From Syncephalis plumigaleata (taxonomy: Eukaryota; Zoopagomycota; Zoopagomycetes; Zoopagales; Piptocephalidaceae), in NCBI GenBank assembly GCA_025201365.1, contig JAIXMF010000003.1, forward strand, positions 1,178,001 to 1,242,000: a stretch of 64,000 bases of DNA. The letters run 5' to 3'. The notes beneath the pieces are model-generated. The model had not been told where the DNA came from, did no database searches, and was given only the letters and a program-made list of their open reading frames with translations. Positions 1-14,752 of this stretch are shown here, in pieces. Every line of letters starts with the position of its first letter. Position 1 is the first letter of the stretch. The position numbers and the translations under genes were made by a program.

Positions 1-1767
1 GTATCTATGATCGATTGAACGAATCGACCTTCTGGCGTATTGCGCTACGTGATCTAGAAGAAACGGTCGCCGAATGGACCGGCGACGAGCATAGTATTAT
101 CAAGGTGTACGCCCGTCAAGCGGACGACAACTCGGCCCTCGTGCACAATGACGGTGTCGCCAATTTGTCGGTCATCGACTCGCCCGGTCTCAACACCGAT
201 TCGATTAAGACGTTCTTTTTATTGGCACGTCAAGAGGAGATTGATGTTGTGGTATTTGTACTCAACGCTGAAAACACGCTCACATTGTCAGGACGTGAAT
301 TCCTCGAACAAGCGAGCAAGGAGAAGGCGCATCTCTTCTTTATAGTAAATCGATTCGAAGGTATTCGCGCCAAGGATCGATGTGCTCGTCGTATTCTGGA
401 CCAAATCCGTGAAGTATCACCAAAGACTTATGACGAGGCGAGTGATTTAGTGCACTGGATTAGTCCAACGCGCGTACGTCTAGGAGATCATGGTAATGGC
501 GGAGATCACGACGATAGCGACGGTAGCGATAGCGAACACGGCGACAATGGCAATGGTAATGGTCGAGGTGCAGCACCCGATGACTGGAAGAACATGGAGC
601 GTGCACTGCGTAATTTCACACTTGGTAGACGTGCACGCACCAAGCTGGAACCAGCCAAGATTTATCTGCTAAATATCCTTTCCGACCTACGACTACTGGC
701 TAGGATGAATCGACGCGATGCGGATCAACGATTGAAACAGGCGTCGGATGCACTTGAAGCGTCTAGGCCTGGCTACGAGAAACTAGTGGAATCGCAGCGT
801 GATGATTGCACAACTGCCGATAAGGAAACAGAAGCTACCGGCGACCATATACGTCAGTTGACACGTCGACGACTACGCACCATTAGCGAGTCGTTCGAGG
901 TTCATGGCGGTGATCCAGTATGGCCGGGATTCACCGGTATGCTCACCTACGTGAATGCCATCCGCAATGCAATGATACGCTCCTGGGTGCATGAAGTGTC
1001 CCGGTGTGACATGCCGCGTTGGAGCGTGTAAAACAAGGCTCCGAACGTATTAGCACACTCGGCATGGATATACTCACCGAGCCAGCTCGTACAGCCGATC
1101 TATCCCGTCTATTCACTAAGCACAACGAGGCGGATCAGCTAAATGTACGAATTGAAATATGGGATTTGGTGGAGATACGCGAACGTATCGGTATCGCCAC
1201 GGCTGGCCTAGGTAGTATGGCCATGATCATGAGCAATATATTCGGCTACAAGAGCTTGCTATTGAACGCGGCACAAGTGGCTCTAGCGTGGGTTTGCAAG
1301 GCGCTAAGCGTTGGTTCCTATTTAGCGCTACACTAGCTGGTAAGTGATATCGCGATGCTGCTTACACTACGCGTAGCTAACAACGGTACTAATATTCTGA
1401 CGATTTCATTATCATAGGCATTGGTGCAGCGGCGTTTGTCATTGGCGATATGCAGTATGCCGTGCATCGTAAGGTCGCGCGTAAGATTCGTCAGCATATA
1501 CAAGATGTCGGCGTCATCGATCAACACGCGGATCGTATTGCTAAGCGTGCACAAGCCGCACTACGCTTTTCCGCGCAAGATTTACGTGAACGCTACCAAC
1601 GAGCCGTTGAAATGGAGCGACATCAACGGGAGCAACGCGCGCAGGATCAGTTGGACGCGAAGGAACGACGTCGATGGTTCCGAGATATGGCACGACGAGC
1701 CAAGGAACTACAAGAACTAGTGGATGTAGTGGATTGCGATGATCGTAAAGTGCCGCTAACATCTTGA
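1..1767 (+). CDS. FZO1: Mitofusin Fzo1, 3' part (5' end outside window)
   Basis: Dynamin-like GTPase of the outer mitochondrial membrane that drives mitochondrial fusion. The frame is open to the left edge, so the N-terminus and P-loop are outside the window. Visible are the G3 motif DSPGLN (near 171-188) and a G4-like IVNRFEGIRAKDRC, the form typical of fungal Fzo1. These are followed by a His/Asp/Gly-rich insert, helical heptad regions and a C-terminal hydrophobic segment, then the conserved VHRKVARKIR stretch. One intron is supported at 1340-1417 (GTAAGT...CATAG). Two reading-frame steps, near 1009 and near 1290 (in a GGG run), interrupt otherwise collinear Fzo1 homology. Each is explained by one missing base, and I read them as sequence errors rather than gene death. 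The stop is TGA at 1765-1767. Confidence 0.88.
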
Positions 1768-2088
1768 TGATTCCATTTCCTTATTTCCTTATTTCCTTAT
1801 TTCATTTATACTTTTAACTATTCGTAAAATAAGAGCACAGTACAAATCTACGTAACATCATTTATAAAATTAATAAATAGCAATAATAGTCAACTTTATT
1901 ATCATATAAAATTAAACGAGCCATTTCTTCTCTTCAATGGCTATAACCTGTATGTCAGGTGTTGACCGCATAATACGCCTTTGCGTTCATTGATATTGCT
2001 TTACTCTCGATGCATATAAATAAATATATATACGTCAGCAATCAATTGAAGACAACTGCATTGCGTATCCTTCTCGTTACACTTCAAC
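1768..2088. other. Intergenic, FZO1 3' flank and F-box gene A promoter
   Basis: AT-rich spacer without a coding signal. It starts with a TTTCCTTA tandem repeat just after the FZO1 stop. An AT-rich TATA-like stretch (CATATAAATAAATATATA, about 2013-2030) lies some 60-75 bp before the F-box start and could be its core promoter. Confidence 0.5.
1778..1803. repeat. Short tandem repeat (TTTCCTTA)n
   Basis: Three near-perfect copies of an 8-base unit immediately downstream of the FZO1 stop codon. It is a simple repeat with no evident function. Confidence 0.7.
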
Positions 2089-3729
2089 ATGGCTCATATT
2101 GCAAATAATACGCGTTCTAGTTCGTCTTCCGCTCAATCGAGCTCATTAACTACACTTCCAGTTCTGGTGCACGGTAATATCTTCAGTTTTCTCAATTGCA
2201 CCGAGCTATTACGACTGAGTGCTTGCTGCCACTTACTAAGGAATACAATTCGAAATGATAACGTATTATGGCAAGCACTGTACAAACATGAATTCCTATC
2301 TGGTGCTTACCAAAAGAAGGAATGGGAGTTTATATTTTGGTGTGTTCGTACCAATCCAAATACTACATCAATGCCAATAAGAAGATCAGATATAATAAAG
2401 CATGTTGACTGCTGGTACGATGTATATCGTCGACGTATAGTAACCGAGTACAATTGGCGACACGGCTACTCAAACATTATAGAAATTGCTGGAGGACTGA
2501 CAGATAGCTATCGGAAAAAAGATGCGATTAACAAGATTTTCGCAATAAGCACAGGTGTTATTCTGCGAGTAGCATATTGGGTAGGCGATATACGGATAAG
2601 GAGATGGTTTGATGTAGAATATTCGGCGCATTCAGACCTTAAGCATTCCAACGGGAAGATCCAACAATATTCACATTCTACATTACCAAAGAGAAATCCA
2701 ATACACGGAAACGATGTCTTCAATCTGTACCTTAATCCTTCTTTTATGGGTGATCATTACGTTCCCGAAAGGAAACAACAGATTCAAGAAGATAGTGACT
2801 CGCAAACTATGTTCATATCAATTCGTGGAAATGATTATGAAAGCACGCATACTACTATCGATATTCCTTCTAAAACCGCAATAAAAATGGTTGATGGAAA
2901 CTGGGCACTACTACGGGATATTATTGGCGCATTTCATGATTATAATACAAGTATGTATAGTTCAACAGAACAAGCACACCAGTAAAACTAATAGTTTTAT
3001 ATGTAGCCCGTTTAATGGTGGTAGATATGGAGAATCAAGTCAAATGTCCCGGTCATATCACTGGTCACTGGGACACAATGTGTTTCTACGAGACAAACAA
3101 TAAGTCGGCCATCGTATATACCGCTAGATTTAAGGAAGAAGATAGATCCTGCATTGAATGGGCTTTGCACAAGTTCTCAAGTAACGCTTGTTGCGAGCAA
3201 CTTCGCAGTGGCTGGTGTTCCTTGCCTGTAAAGTTTGGCCCGCCTTTAGAGCGCAACCGATACAAAACTCGCGTGTGGCAATCCAATTTCGTAATTATGA
3301 CTCTAGAAAAGAGTATTATATAATTCATAGTGTGGCATCCTCCGGAGAAACCTGCTCACCAAAAGCAAAGGTTCGCGTCAGTAAGGGAGAATTGTCAATT
3401 CCACTGCTAAAGGCAGGTCTCAATTGTCGTTTCGATAATACCGTATACGTGCATTGCATGGAAGAACTTGCTGACAATAGGCAGTTTATGTACTTTCAAG
3501 AATTTGCAGATACAACCATATTATTGGTAGTTTGTATAGCTTTGTAGTAAGAGAAGATGGTAAACAGTCATTATACCTAGTGGATATTGATAAGAGAGAG
3601 AAACAACTTGTAATCGACGATATAATTGGTCAAAGTCACATACCTAACTACTCAATGATCGGTAGCGTAGCTGAAATGACCGTAGATGGACGACGCAAGA
3701 TTATCATAAACGAGTATGGTGCATTGTAG
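2089..3729 (+). CDS. F-box protein, copy A
   Basis: Predicted F-box protein of about 520 residues, probably a substrate adaptor of an SCF ubiquitin ligase; its substrate is unknown. The N-terminus is Ser-rich. The F-box-like segment covers about residues 24-75 (LPVLVHGNIFSFLNCTELL, then LWQALYKHEFLSG). The rest has no domain I recognise. It is collinear with the gene at 59183-60826 along its whole length. Both carry one phase-1 intron at the same place, here 2951-3006 (GTATGT...TGTAG). Relative to the paralogue the reading frame steps twice, near 3315 (an AAAA run) and near 3510, each time as if one base were missing. The ORF ends in EYGAL against EYGEL in the paralogue. It is either an intact gene with assembly deletions or a young pseudogene. 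Base composition is more AT-rich than in FZO1. Confidence 0.7.
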
Positions 3730-3961
3730 TGCACATCTATTAGTAATAAATCACTTCTTATTAGTATTCGTCAGGAATATTACATTATCAATTAATAATA
3801 CTAATGTTTTAATAGTTATTTAATGCAATTAATACGTAAAACTAATAAAATGGCAGTAGCCAAACAGTTGTGGATAAAGAAGTAGAAGATAATGCGTATT
3901 GATGCGTATTAGCCATACATTTCAATCAAATATCTAAACAATATGATGTTAGTAATACATA

Positions 3962-5614
3962 TTAGTAAATGACATCATGTACATCGTACCTTTTGTACGT
4001 GCTCATGAACTGAGCGGCAAATGCTTCCAAATGGAATATCGCCTTCTGTCCGCATTGTAATCGATGATCCTGTTGACAATGAGTGGTTAGTCATGCTACA
4101 TACGATACATCGAATATACTTGCGTAGAATGCAGCCTGAGTAATAATATCTGGCTTTAATTGATCGTCAACATTTTTCATAAGTGCAAATACTAGTTCCT
4201 ATTGTCATTATCACAATGATGATAACAATGCAGTTAATCTGTTAGTCATCTTATCTTATTTGCTATGTTAATTACTCGCTTATACTTACCTTCAATATAA
4301 TACTCGGTGGAATACAATGAGCAATCAACTCGTAGTATTTATTGCGTACTTGCAACAATCTATCGAGATGATTAGCCAGTATCTATTAATAGCTTATTAG
4401 ACGTACCGTTGCGGTGTTTGTTCCTGTACCATACTGGCTGCCAACTCTTGAATATACTCCTGCCAATCGGCCAGTTGTATTGTTTGATTCTCCTTCAATG
4501 ATTGATCCCTACACAATAGTTGATGAGCATGTTATGACAATATATTTCACGTATATCGAGTATCATCCACGGATGGCTTACCCTTGTTGAACGTGAAGTG
4601 CTTCAAACATCAGTATTGCTCGTCGAAGATTACGTTCAGATTGTACGGCAATCCTATTAGCCAATACATCAGGCAAGTGGATTTGCTCCTTGCTCGCTAT
4701 ACTCTGCAACACTTGACTAACCTGTATAGAAATAATGTTAACCCAATGATGATTAGTACACTTGCTGTCTTACTTCATTCTCTGATGGTGCCGGTACACG
4801 AACAAGTAGACATCGACTACGGATTGGCGAGATAACACGGCTGGTTGTATTGCAGCAAAGAATAATACGTAGATTACTCGTATAACGTTCCATCGTACGA
4901 CGAAGAGCCGTTTGTGCATCGCGTGTCAATGTGTCCGCCTCATGAATCACCACCACTAATAGTATGCAAGGAGTATGAGTAAATAGTCGAATGGCATGGA
5001 TTCAACTACATAATGCTTCCTATACCTTTGAATCGTCGATTGGCATGAGCGTTTAGTTGAGGTGCTTGTGCCACCTCCTTGATCAAATCCTGGACAACTA
5101 CACGATCCTGGAATCCTACCTCACTATCAGCATGATGATGATGGTGATGAATATCCCAATGTATTATTAGTATATGGATATGATTATACGAAAGAGAACA
5201 AGTGCACACACTTTACCCACCTTGGTGTTACCTCGAGGTGGTATAGACTCGATACAACGGCGACGTTTAACGTGCGATTAGAAGGTGTTGTAAATGTACG
5301 CGTGTCCAATTTAACCTATTGCTCTTTGTAAGTTATTATCGCTTATTACTATTACAGCAACACACCTTCTCTACACCAGATCCGTATAATTCACGTAGTA
5401 TGGCAAGGATACGTGTTTTCTTACCACCACCCGATGGACCATAGAATAATAAATGTGGTAAATCATTAGATTGTGCCTATCAAGGAGTAAGCAAATGACA
5501 ATAACGTGAATAACCGATCTCATTTACCAGTCGAGTTAGTTGTGCGGAAAGCGCTGAATGACAGGAAAGCGCAGCCAACTCGGTGGGCCTATACTTGTCT
5601 ACCCATAGACTCAT
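3962..5614 (-). CDS. RFC5: Replication factor C subunit (yeast Rfc5 / human RFC3 type)
   Basis: AAA+ clamp-loader subunit that helps load PCNA at primer-template junctions. The start [10 protein letters not shown] is the family's canonical N-terminus. It is followed by [17 protein letters not shown] (Walker A), [14 protein letters not shown], the AAA core around [18 protein letters not shown], the arginine-finger region ISPIRSRC, and a C-terminal collar ending [20 protein letters not shown], all typical of Rfc5/RFC3 rather than Rfc2-4. There are at least eight short introns. The first is 5477-5527 (GTAAAT...GATAG), which joins LTRL to [10 protein letters not shown]. The stop is TAA at 3962-3964. 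It is divergently transcribed from the small secreted-protein gene at 6088. Confidence 0.92.
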
Positions 5615-6087
5615 AATGGAAGAACAAAAGATACAAAGTGAAGTGGAAAGAGTAGACGGAGAAGGAGAAGGAGAAGCGGAAAAGAAAAGAAGAAACAATA
5701 AATAAGACGCGTTCTTTATTTAATTCAAACTTGATCAATAATATCACATTAAGCAGTAGGATATCAGTATTTTTACGTGTCATAAAATAGAACGAGAAAA
5801 CAAAGCGATATTCATGTAGTTGATTGATTGGTTGCTGCATCAATCATGGTTACACACGCAGTACAAGTCAATGTGGATAGCAAATGAATCGCGTGCTCAT
5901 AAAAAGCATAGCAGCCTGTTTCCATTGATGTTTGACTGCAGCCATCAACTCCTTTCTATTTTATCGCTGATACTCGACGGAATCTCCATTGTTGCCTACT
6001 TATAGAGGATTACCCACTACTTTATCGTTTATTAATAATATCATTATATACACACATATATATCCATTATAATATTGAAATTATCCA
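5615..6087. other. Divergent intergenic region
   Basis: Upstream DNA shared by RFC5 (leftward) and the small secreted-protein gene (rightward). It contains a purine-rich GGAGAA run at 5658-5690 and otherwise AT-rich sequence. No coding or RNA gene was seen. Confidence 0.5.
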
Positions 6088-6506
6088 ATGTTGTCGCAAG
6101 TTCCTTTACAACTCGTAGCAACTCTATTGAGCGTTAGCACCATTTATACGCAATTGGCATGGACCTACAAAGTAGGCGATCCATGTGGAACACAAGATTT
6201 ATTCTTTGAATGTAAGTGTCACTAACCAGTAGCATATCTATCCTGATTCATAACTGAATAATACTCGATGGTATAGGTGTTAAGAATACCAGTACAGACT
6301 ATCTAGTATGTTCATCTAATCAGCATATCATACAAAAGACATGCGACAAGGGATTATTCTGTGCGAGTAATACGCATATTGGTGATTTAAACTATTGTCG
6401 ACCACGAAGCAATGATGGTCATCGTATGCGTACCATTGAAGCAAGAAGTCAACGAAGTAACAAGCAAGGGAATAGAACAACAGAGGCCAATAAGATTCCA
6501 TGTTAA
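6088..6506 (+). CDS. Small secreted cysteine-rich protein, CBM19-like
   Basis: 117-residue protein from two exons. One intron at 6212-6276 (GTAAGT...TATAG) splits a Cys codon. The first about 22 residues (MLSQVPLQLVATLLSVSTIY) form a likely secretion signal. The mature part has a PCGTQD...FEC...YLVCSSN...TCDKGLFC...YC spacing. This resembles family-19 chitin-binding modules (C...YxxC..N....xxCxxGTxC...C), so a cell-wall or extracellular chitin-binding role is plausible. A basic tail of about 40 residues with one last Cys follows. The gene is too short for an automatic single-exon call. Identification rests only on cysteine spacing. Confidence 0.6.
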
Positions 6507-6667
6507 TACATCTACCAGTCAAGGAAATACTAATAAATCGTCTAACTATAATATAACAATTTATTTTACGATTGTAAAATAAATAATAATAATAAACTCA
6601 TTCACATTGTGATTATCACACGATAGTTGCTACTATGATATTCATCATCCATTTAGTACATGTCAGT

Positions 6668-8480
6668 TTAACTCAATCCAAGCCATGGAAATAGTAGGGG
6701 CACACCCGCCATAGACCACCAACCAACACCGGCATATACGATAATCTTGGTTACGATATCAATGTCGTAGCGTGGTTTAGCCGACCATTTACTGGAGGTG
6801 GTCACTTCATGTTTGACATCCTTTAACGAGTTACTTGGTGTACTGCCACGTTGATGCAGTGTATCCGTGTCATTCACACTAGTTGCCATTTGCTGCTTCA
6901 TCGATGCCGCACTCGAGAGATTCACTAGTGATGGACATCGTTCAATAGAACTGGCCGGTGGATAGGTGTATGATCTATCACCTTAATTAACTAGCATACA
7001 TGTACGCTATTCTCGTGTACTTACGTGGCGGCATATAGAATTTACGATATGGAAAATGGCCTGCTCTGTAAAGGGGAGGCAGCACTTGTAGCACGTATAT
7101 TTAACGGCGAGTCTCCAGACAAATACAATCAATACACCTAGCATGATAGACAAGATTAGCTATTCGATATCGTTGTTGTTATTACTGCAATCTTCCCTTA
7201 CCTATAATAACACGCGCCATACTTCCAATCAAACCTAGTTTAGCGTAATCAAATGGAATATCGCCACGAGGAATTATATGTGGTTTCAGGTGAGAGTAAT
7301 GCCAAGTAGCCAGGATTAAGCCTAGATCCACCGCTATAACGGCAATACTATTATTATACTCGTTTAGCATTCTATTCGATACGATTAAAGCTAGTATAAT
7401 AGATACGCTACCTATCATCAATACATGGACATGGTTCAGCTGGATCAGGATGAATGACGATAAATCCAAGACATAGCATGGACACCACTACAGGACTATA
7501 GCATATATAGTTAGTGGCGCGTAAATCTACAACAATCCTACGTATTCATCATACCAATAATGCCTTGAGACATGATCCATATTTCGATACTAGACCAGAA
7601 TCGATGCCAAAACTCGTAACACTAACACCAATGACGAAACCGGCGCCAACATCCACTAAACCATGCATGCCACAGTAAAGACGACCGAATGAGATGCTTA
7701 TCATGTAGAACCATACCAGTGCCTGTACAATTAGACGATCGACATTCATCGCCCAATGATTGGGATCATACGGCCATCTCTGCTCTATTTGAGCGAGAAG
7801 GAATAGACCGATAGACACGGCATTGGCTGTATGCGTCGAGGGGAATCCATACTCCAGTTGATGTGACTTGGAAAACGTTAATTGGCGTATAGGTGGCGAT
7901 AAAGGTCTTGGCAAGCATAGCAGATCCTATCGACGACACTTTAGCATTAGTCTACAGCTTATAGGATGAACACTATTTCTACATCATATCTAGAGGAATA
8001 CCTTACACAATCCAGTCAGGAATACCCCTAGTGTCATGACAATGGTCAATCTATATCATATACATGATGGAGATTAGCTAAACTGACGCGATATATATCT
8101 ACAACATGCTTACCCTCGAGCCACATCTGCAAAACCACACCAGAATAGTATAGGAATAGTCAATAGGAAGAAGGTGTGGTTGCCCAAGTTGGTCGTGTAA
8201 ATGAAGAATAAATCACGATTAGGAGTGCGGCTATACTCCTAAGAATAATATATAGGCACGTATATATATGTATTTATTTCCATTGTCAATCTACTAACAA
8301 GTAATCAAATGCAGGCTATATCGTTTACCTGTAGCCGTATGAGTAAGGGCTGTTCCGCGTCTACCGCTTTCAAGAAGAGACTACGTAAACTTAGTCGCCA
8401 CGTGGTAGCATATCATTATGAAAGCCATGCCGACCTACTGCCTCCACCAATTTAGCTTTGGCAGTATTTGGAATAGACAT
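6668..8480 (-). CDS. LCB3: Sphingoid long-chain base-1-phosphate phosphatase (LCB3/SGPP type)
   Basis: ER membrane PAP2-superfamily phosphatase that dephosphorylates (dihydro)sphingosine-1-phosphate. All three acid-phosphatase motifs are visible: C1 as KDLLCLPRP, C2 as GFPSTHTANA, and C3 as SFGRLYCGMHGLVDVGAG. Upstream, EYSRTPNRDLFFIYTTNLG corresponds to the family's N-terminal region. Several hydrophobic segments and the C-terminal RYDIDIVTKIIVYAGVGW stretch also match the family. There are about six exons. The first spans 8329-8480, with donor GTAAAC. Two one-base frame steps (near 8400 and 7085) break the conserved frame and have the same sign as those in neighbouring genes. The stop is TAA at 6668-6670. 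The start at 8480 is the first ATG in frame with this exon and is tentative. Confidence 0.85.
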
Positions 8481-9141
8481 TGACAAAGTAACTAAAGTAG
8501 CAACTATTAGACAGGATAGATATGCTAAAGAGTAACAAGTAGAAATAAGGAGAAAGACGCGACTGACAAGTCAATAATAATAATAATAATGAGAATAGTA
8601 AGAATAAGAAGCGAGATAATCGAATTGAACAAGACTCAAATGGGATGATGGTGATGATGATCGAATGATGGAAAATCGATTACACTGAGAACTCTGCTAT
8701 CAACGGATATGAAATACGCCGTGCGGTATTTTAATCGTTCAATTGAGTAGATGGCAAGCAAGCAAGCATTATAATCCTATTTACTATACTGACTATTAGT
8801 ATCATTAACAATATTGCATATCTATTCAGTATCAATGGAGCAGCTATTAAACTAAAGCTATATTGCACCATCAATGTGAATGATCAAAGGCAAGTATAAC
8901 ATCTTGAATGATGGTCACTATCACATCCTACGAATGAGATGGCTAAACAAAAACACAAGAACTGACTTTACTCAAACTGTACTCGTGTAAAGTAAATTCT
9001 AACAATATTTTTTTGCTTTTTTTTCTGTCAACACTTCTCTTTGCTTGAATTCCTTCGATTGTCCACCAATCTCTTCGAGTATTACTCTACTGTCGTTACG
9101 ATTACTATCGCATTGGTGGGATACTCGGTGATTACGGCAAT
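8481..9141. other. Divergent intergenic region
   Basis: Between the phosphatase (leftward) and NOL11 (rightward). It holds a (TAA)n run near 8573-8590 and a T-rich tract near 9008-9025, with no gene or structured RNA recognised. Confidence 0.5.
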
Positions 9142-12100
9142 ATGACTACAGTGGCCATTGACGAGCCGTTATGTTTGGCAAAGTTCTCCATAGTCAATGT
9201 GGGACTAGGTCGTTCTTCGAACAAGAAAAAGTCAAAGAAGCAACAAGCTAAAGTGCAGACTAGTTCGAACGACACGCCTACGTCAAGTAGCACTGATTCC
9301 TGTTGTTCGGTGCCAGTTGGCTATTGGGATCAAGTGGCACGAGTGAGCAATCCACGACGAATATCGATGATAATAATGATGATACGCTATTGCTATCATC
9401 GAATAGTGTGGATGAACGTTCCGTTCCACTTGCCATCCAAGGAGAGGGTATTCAATTCTATCAGGTGAGGATAATGTCAAATAGTATACACATATTACTT
9501 ACATACAATATATATATATATCTATATATCAAACTATTAGGCGGACGAGCATCAACGCTGTGTCAAGTCCTGGTCTACAGGACCGGCTGTTCACTTTAGC
9601 ACATCGCCTGTTACATTGACGACAACCAACGGCACTAATTACGTGTTTGTGGGTATTCAAAAGGCACCAGATGTCACGGAGAGTAATGCAGGCTGTACTA
9701 TTGGCGATGGATTGATGATAAAGAAGCCGGTGCTATGAAGTCGAAACAAGTATACACGGTAAGTTGTATTGTAATAATACTCTAACAATATACTAAATGT
9801 CATCTACGAATATACACAGCTGCCTACACCTATTATAGGATTGAGAGCAATGCCATGGACCTGTAACCGATTGTTACTCTTCCAAGCAAACGGATCAGTA
9901 TTATTAACTAATGAAAACTTGCTTACCATCTCTCAATCATGGCCTAGGTAATTAATGCATTATTATATGCACCATTCATTTACTAATCTATCAATGTATA
10001 TTCATTATCTAGTGAGGATGAACAAGCACAGATCATTCAGTATACTGTGACACCATTGGAACAGTCATTCTTACCTAATCATATCATTCAAGAGATGAAT
10101 GCTTCCCGATCACTTTTAGTGTCATTGGCTACCGTAACACCTAATGAGCCATCATGTCTAATTCGTTGGATGGTCATTGACACGCAAACCGATGATGTAC
10201 GCGATATTGGCAAGGTGGAACTTCAAGTAGGTGATCTATGGCATAAACTATAACGTATCATTAACATTGCCTTATTTCATTTAGACACGTTTACCATTGG
10301 TTAACTGCGCATTAAGCAACCAATTTGGCACGGTTACTCTTGTTGGTAAGTGCATATAGGTACAATCCTATGGTATAGTGAGCATTATTGACTAATTTAC
10401 ACACATGTAGACATGTCAGGAGAGTGGGCAGCTTATAAGTGCACATTTGATGCAGCAGGATTTCACGTAAAACCATCAGTTGCTGCACAACTTGAATCAG
10501 CAACTGATTTTGCTGCTACTCCTACCAAGTCATTTGCATTGACTACCCGGCCAGTAGGCGTGGAATACATTGGCAAGGACTACATTGGTGTGTCTATACT
10601 GCCAAGAACAAACAAGGTACGTGGAATGCTTGTGTTAGATTACTTTCATGGATTGTATAGTTAACGAGTTGCCATTTTATTCAATTAGGTAAACCAACAC
10701 ATTTGTTGACTGTATGGGACACGAGATTTGGTACAAAGCAAGCAGAGCAATTACTACCAGTTGACTCAATTCCGACGATATTTGCCTCTATAAAGTACGT
10801 ATTATTTCGATTGAGGATGCTTGTTTATTTGAATTTGTCATGCTTACATTCCTGCTTAATGATGATGTGTAGGCATGTCTATCACCCTGGTTGCAACTAA
10901 TGTGTCAGTTACCGTGATATCCAAAGCAACGGCAACAGAAAAGACGACATTATTCGGAGTCAACATTCTTTGTCGTGGTATATCGCTTCTTCATGCGATA
11001 GGTCAATTGTCCATTAGTAGTAATGACATTACTACAGGTGCTGTATCTAGCGAACAGCTATTAGCCTATAATCAATCAGCTAGTGTTATAGGAATGCCTG
11101 AGGTAATTGCACAATTGTAGTATACATATACACGATTGCTTATTAATTCTATCTACGATACTTGTTGCAATTATCTAGCGTAATCCAATGGCATGGCATG
11201 AATGGAGCAATAATCGTGAAACTGCTCAATCTACAGATAACGAATGGTTGAGCACGCTGTTACAATCGAATACTTCGGTCAAGAAATTCACACAAGCTTA
11301 CATGTCACGATACACGCATCGAGATGGAATACTACGATTACGAAATGAGATACAAGAAATGGAGCAAAAGATAGTCGAATTAAAACGGGAGAAGGCACAC
11401 TCAGTCTCGGAGAATGTTAACAAACAACTAAGAGAGACGATTAAGCAAACAAGAGCATCCCTGAAACAACAAGAACATACAGTAAGTAGCATGTTGTATA
11501 ATCAATAGATGTAGTATCACTAATAGTATATCTAGTTGGATCTACATTATGTCGATTTTAGATTGTCACAACCAATGGTCGCCACCATTATTGCATGCTG
11601 TTTCCGATCAACTAAGGATGGCACACCCGATATGACATTCTGGCCTGTTACAATAGTAGAGGATATCATGCAACGTGGCTTATTGTCGGCCAACTACGTG
11701 CAACACAGTAAACACGGCTACAGCACATTATTACGTGAATTATCGGCTAGAAATGCCAATCATCTTGTATTACTTGCTTTCAAGATGGTGAATGATTTAT
11801 CTGAAAATGACATTGTAGCAGTGTTACGACGCTTATGTGACTCTTCTTCCTCTTCCTCTTCCTCTTCTGATATGGTCATTGATGCATCATCCAACAATGA
11901 TCAGGATCTTACTATTGAGCAATATTTGGCCGCAGCTATTAGTGCTCCATCAAGCCCGGCATTATTAATCCGAGCGATACATCGACTATCCACGACACAC
12001 ACGCTTAAAGTACTCGAGATCATTCTTCAATGGATGCGAGATTGGTCTCAAGCCATGACTGGCACGATTAGAGATGCTACTGCTGCTAATAGCAATAGCA

Positions 12101-12587
12101 ATAGCAATAGTAGCGGTGCAAATTCATCTGCCTCTTCTACTAGTTTGACAATGTCCCCCTTACCTGTGGTAACTCAACCACTAGTCGTCAATAATGGTAC
12201 ACGACCATCGCAATCGGTTGTACTCGATGCGGCCAATCTATTACTGGATGCTCATCTGCCACGACTTGTGCTAACACCGGAGGCACAACCCTTGCTGAAA
12301 GAGTTGCAAGTATTGGTACGTGCAGAGATTGAATCGCTTAAATCATGGGAACTACTACGCGGTATGCTTGGCCACTACTGGTTACGCAATCTATTGCCGG
12401 AAGCTAAGGAGTTGTCAACGCAAGGATTGAATTACGGGGCCACCTCCAACGAGATTAATGGTATTAAACGAATGGCGCCAATACCGCTGATAAGCAACCG
12501 GTACATGGTAGGAGGCAAGCGCAGAAAATGGCTCGTTCCGCTCGAGCCGGTATTTATGGTCTTGAAGTATTGCAGTTCCAGGTTTAG
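9142..12587 (+). CDS. NOL11: Nucleolar protein 11 homologue (U3 snoRNP t-UTP component)
   Basis: Nucleolar factor for rDNA transcription and early pre-rRNA processing. The N-terminal half looks like a degenerate beta-propeller (KSWSTGPAVHFSTSPVTL, YVFVGIQKA, WRWIDDKEAG). The C-terminal half is helical, with the conserved LLLDAHLPRLVLTPEAQPLL block and the terminal GIYGLEVLQ, which closely matches GLYSIEVLEL at the end of vertebrate NOL11. There are about nine exons; the first two begin at 9142 and 9541. Two low-complexity Ser/Asn inserts lie near 11850 and 12085. Conserved segments change frame near 9330, 9700 and 12530 (T and AAAA runs), always as if one base were missing. The stop is TAG at 12585-12587. 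Assignment as NOL11 rather than yeast Utp8 rests on the C-terminal blocks. Confidence 0.78.
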
Positions 12588-12901
12588 GGTTCAATTCACT
12601 GCCATTCTTAGATACTTGACAATATATACATACCTATATATACCTATATATATATATCTATTATATAAATACAATATACTCTTCAAAATAAAATAAATAA
12701 ATAAAAATTACACCGATACTAGTTGTAGAGTAGTGCACTCAATAATGGTCAACATCCGTATTACACGTCATTTATCTATACATTTTGCACTGATTTATAT
12801 CATTATGTATAAACAACCTACACATACCTATAGATTATAGATCAGCGATGAATCCTATAATCAACAAGTACACATGTGCGTATGTTTATTTGCGTTTATC
12901 C
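12588..12901. other. Convergent intergenic region
   Basis: Between the NOL11 stop and the PGI1 stop (convergent genes). AT-rich, with TATATA runs near 12620-12665 and AATAAA-like signals at 12688-12705 suitable for 3' end formation of NOL11. Nothing else was seen. Confidence 0.5.

Positions 12902-14752
<1,851 letters not shown>

Noticed and set aside
3290-3530. Programmed frameshifting in F-box gene A
   Set aside because: There is no slippery heptamer plus structure, copy B reads the same region in one frame, and steps of the same sign occur in unrelated conserved genes nearby.
12585-12615. GGTTCAATTCACT resembling a tRNA T-loop
   Set aside because: No acceptor stem, anticodon arm or D-loop partner can be drawn around it, and it overlaps the NOL11 stop.
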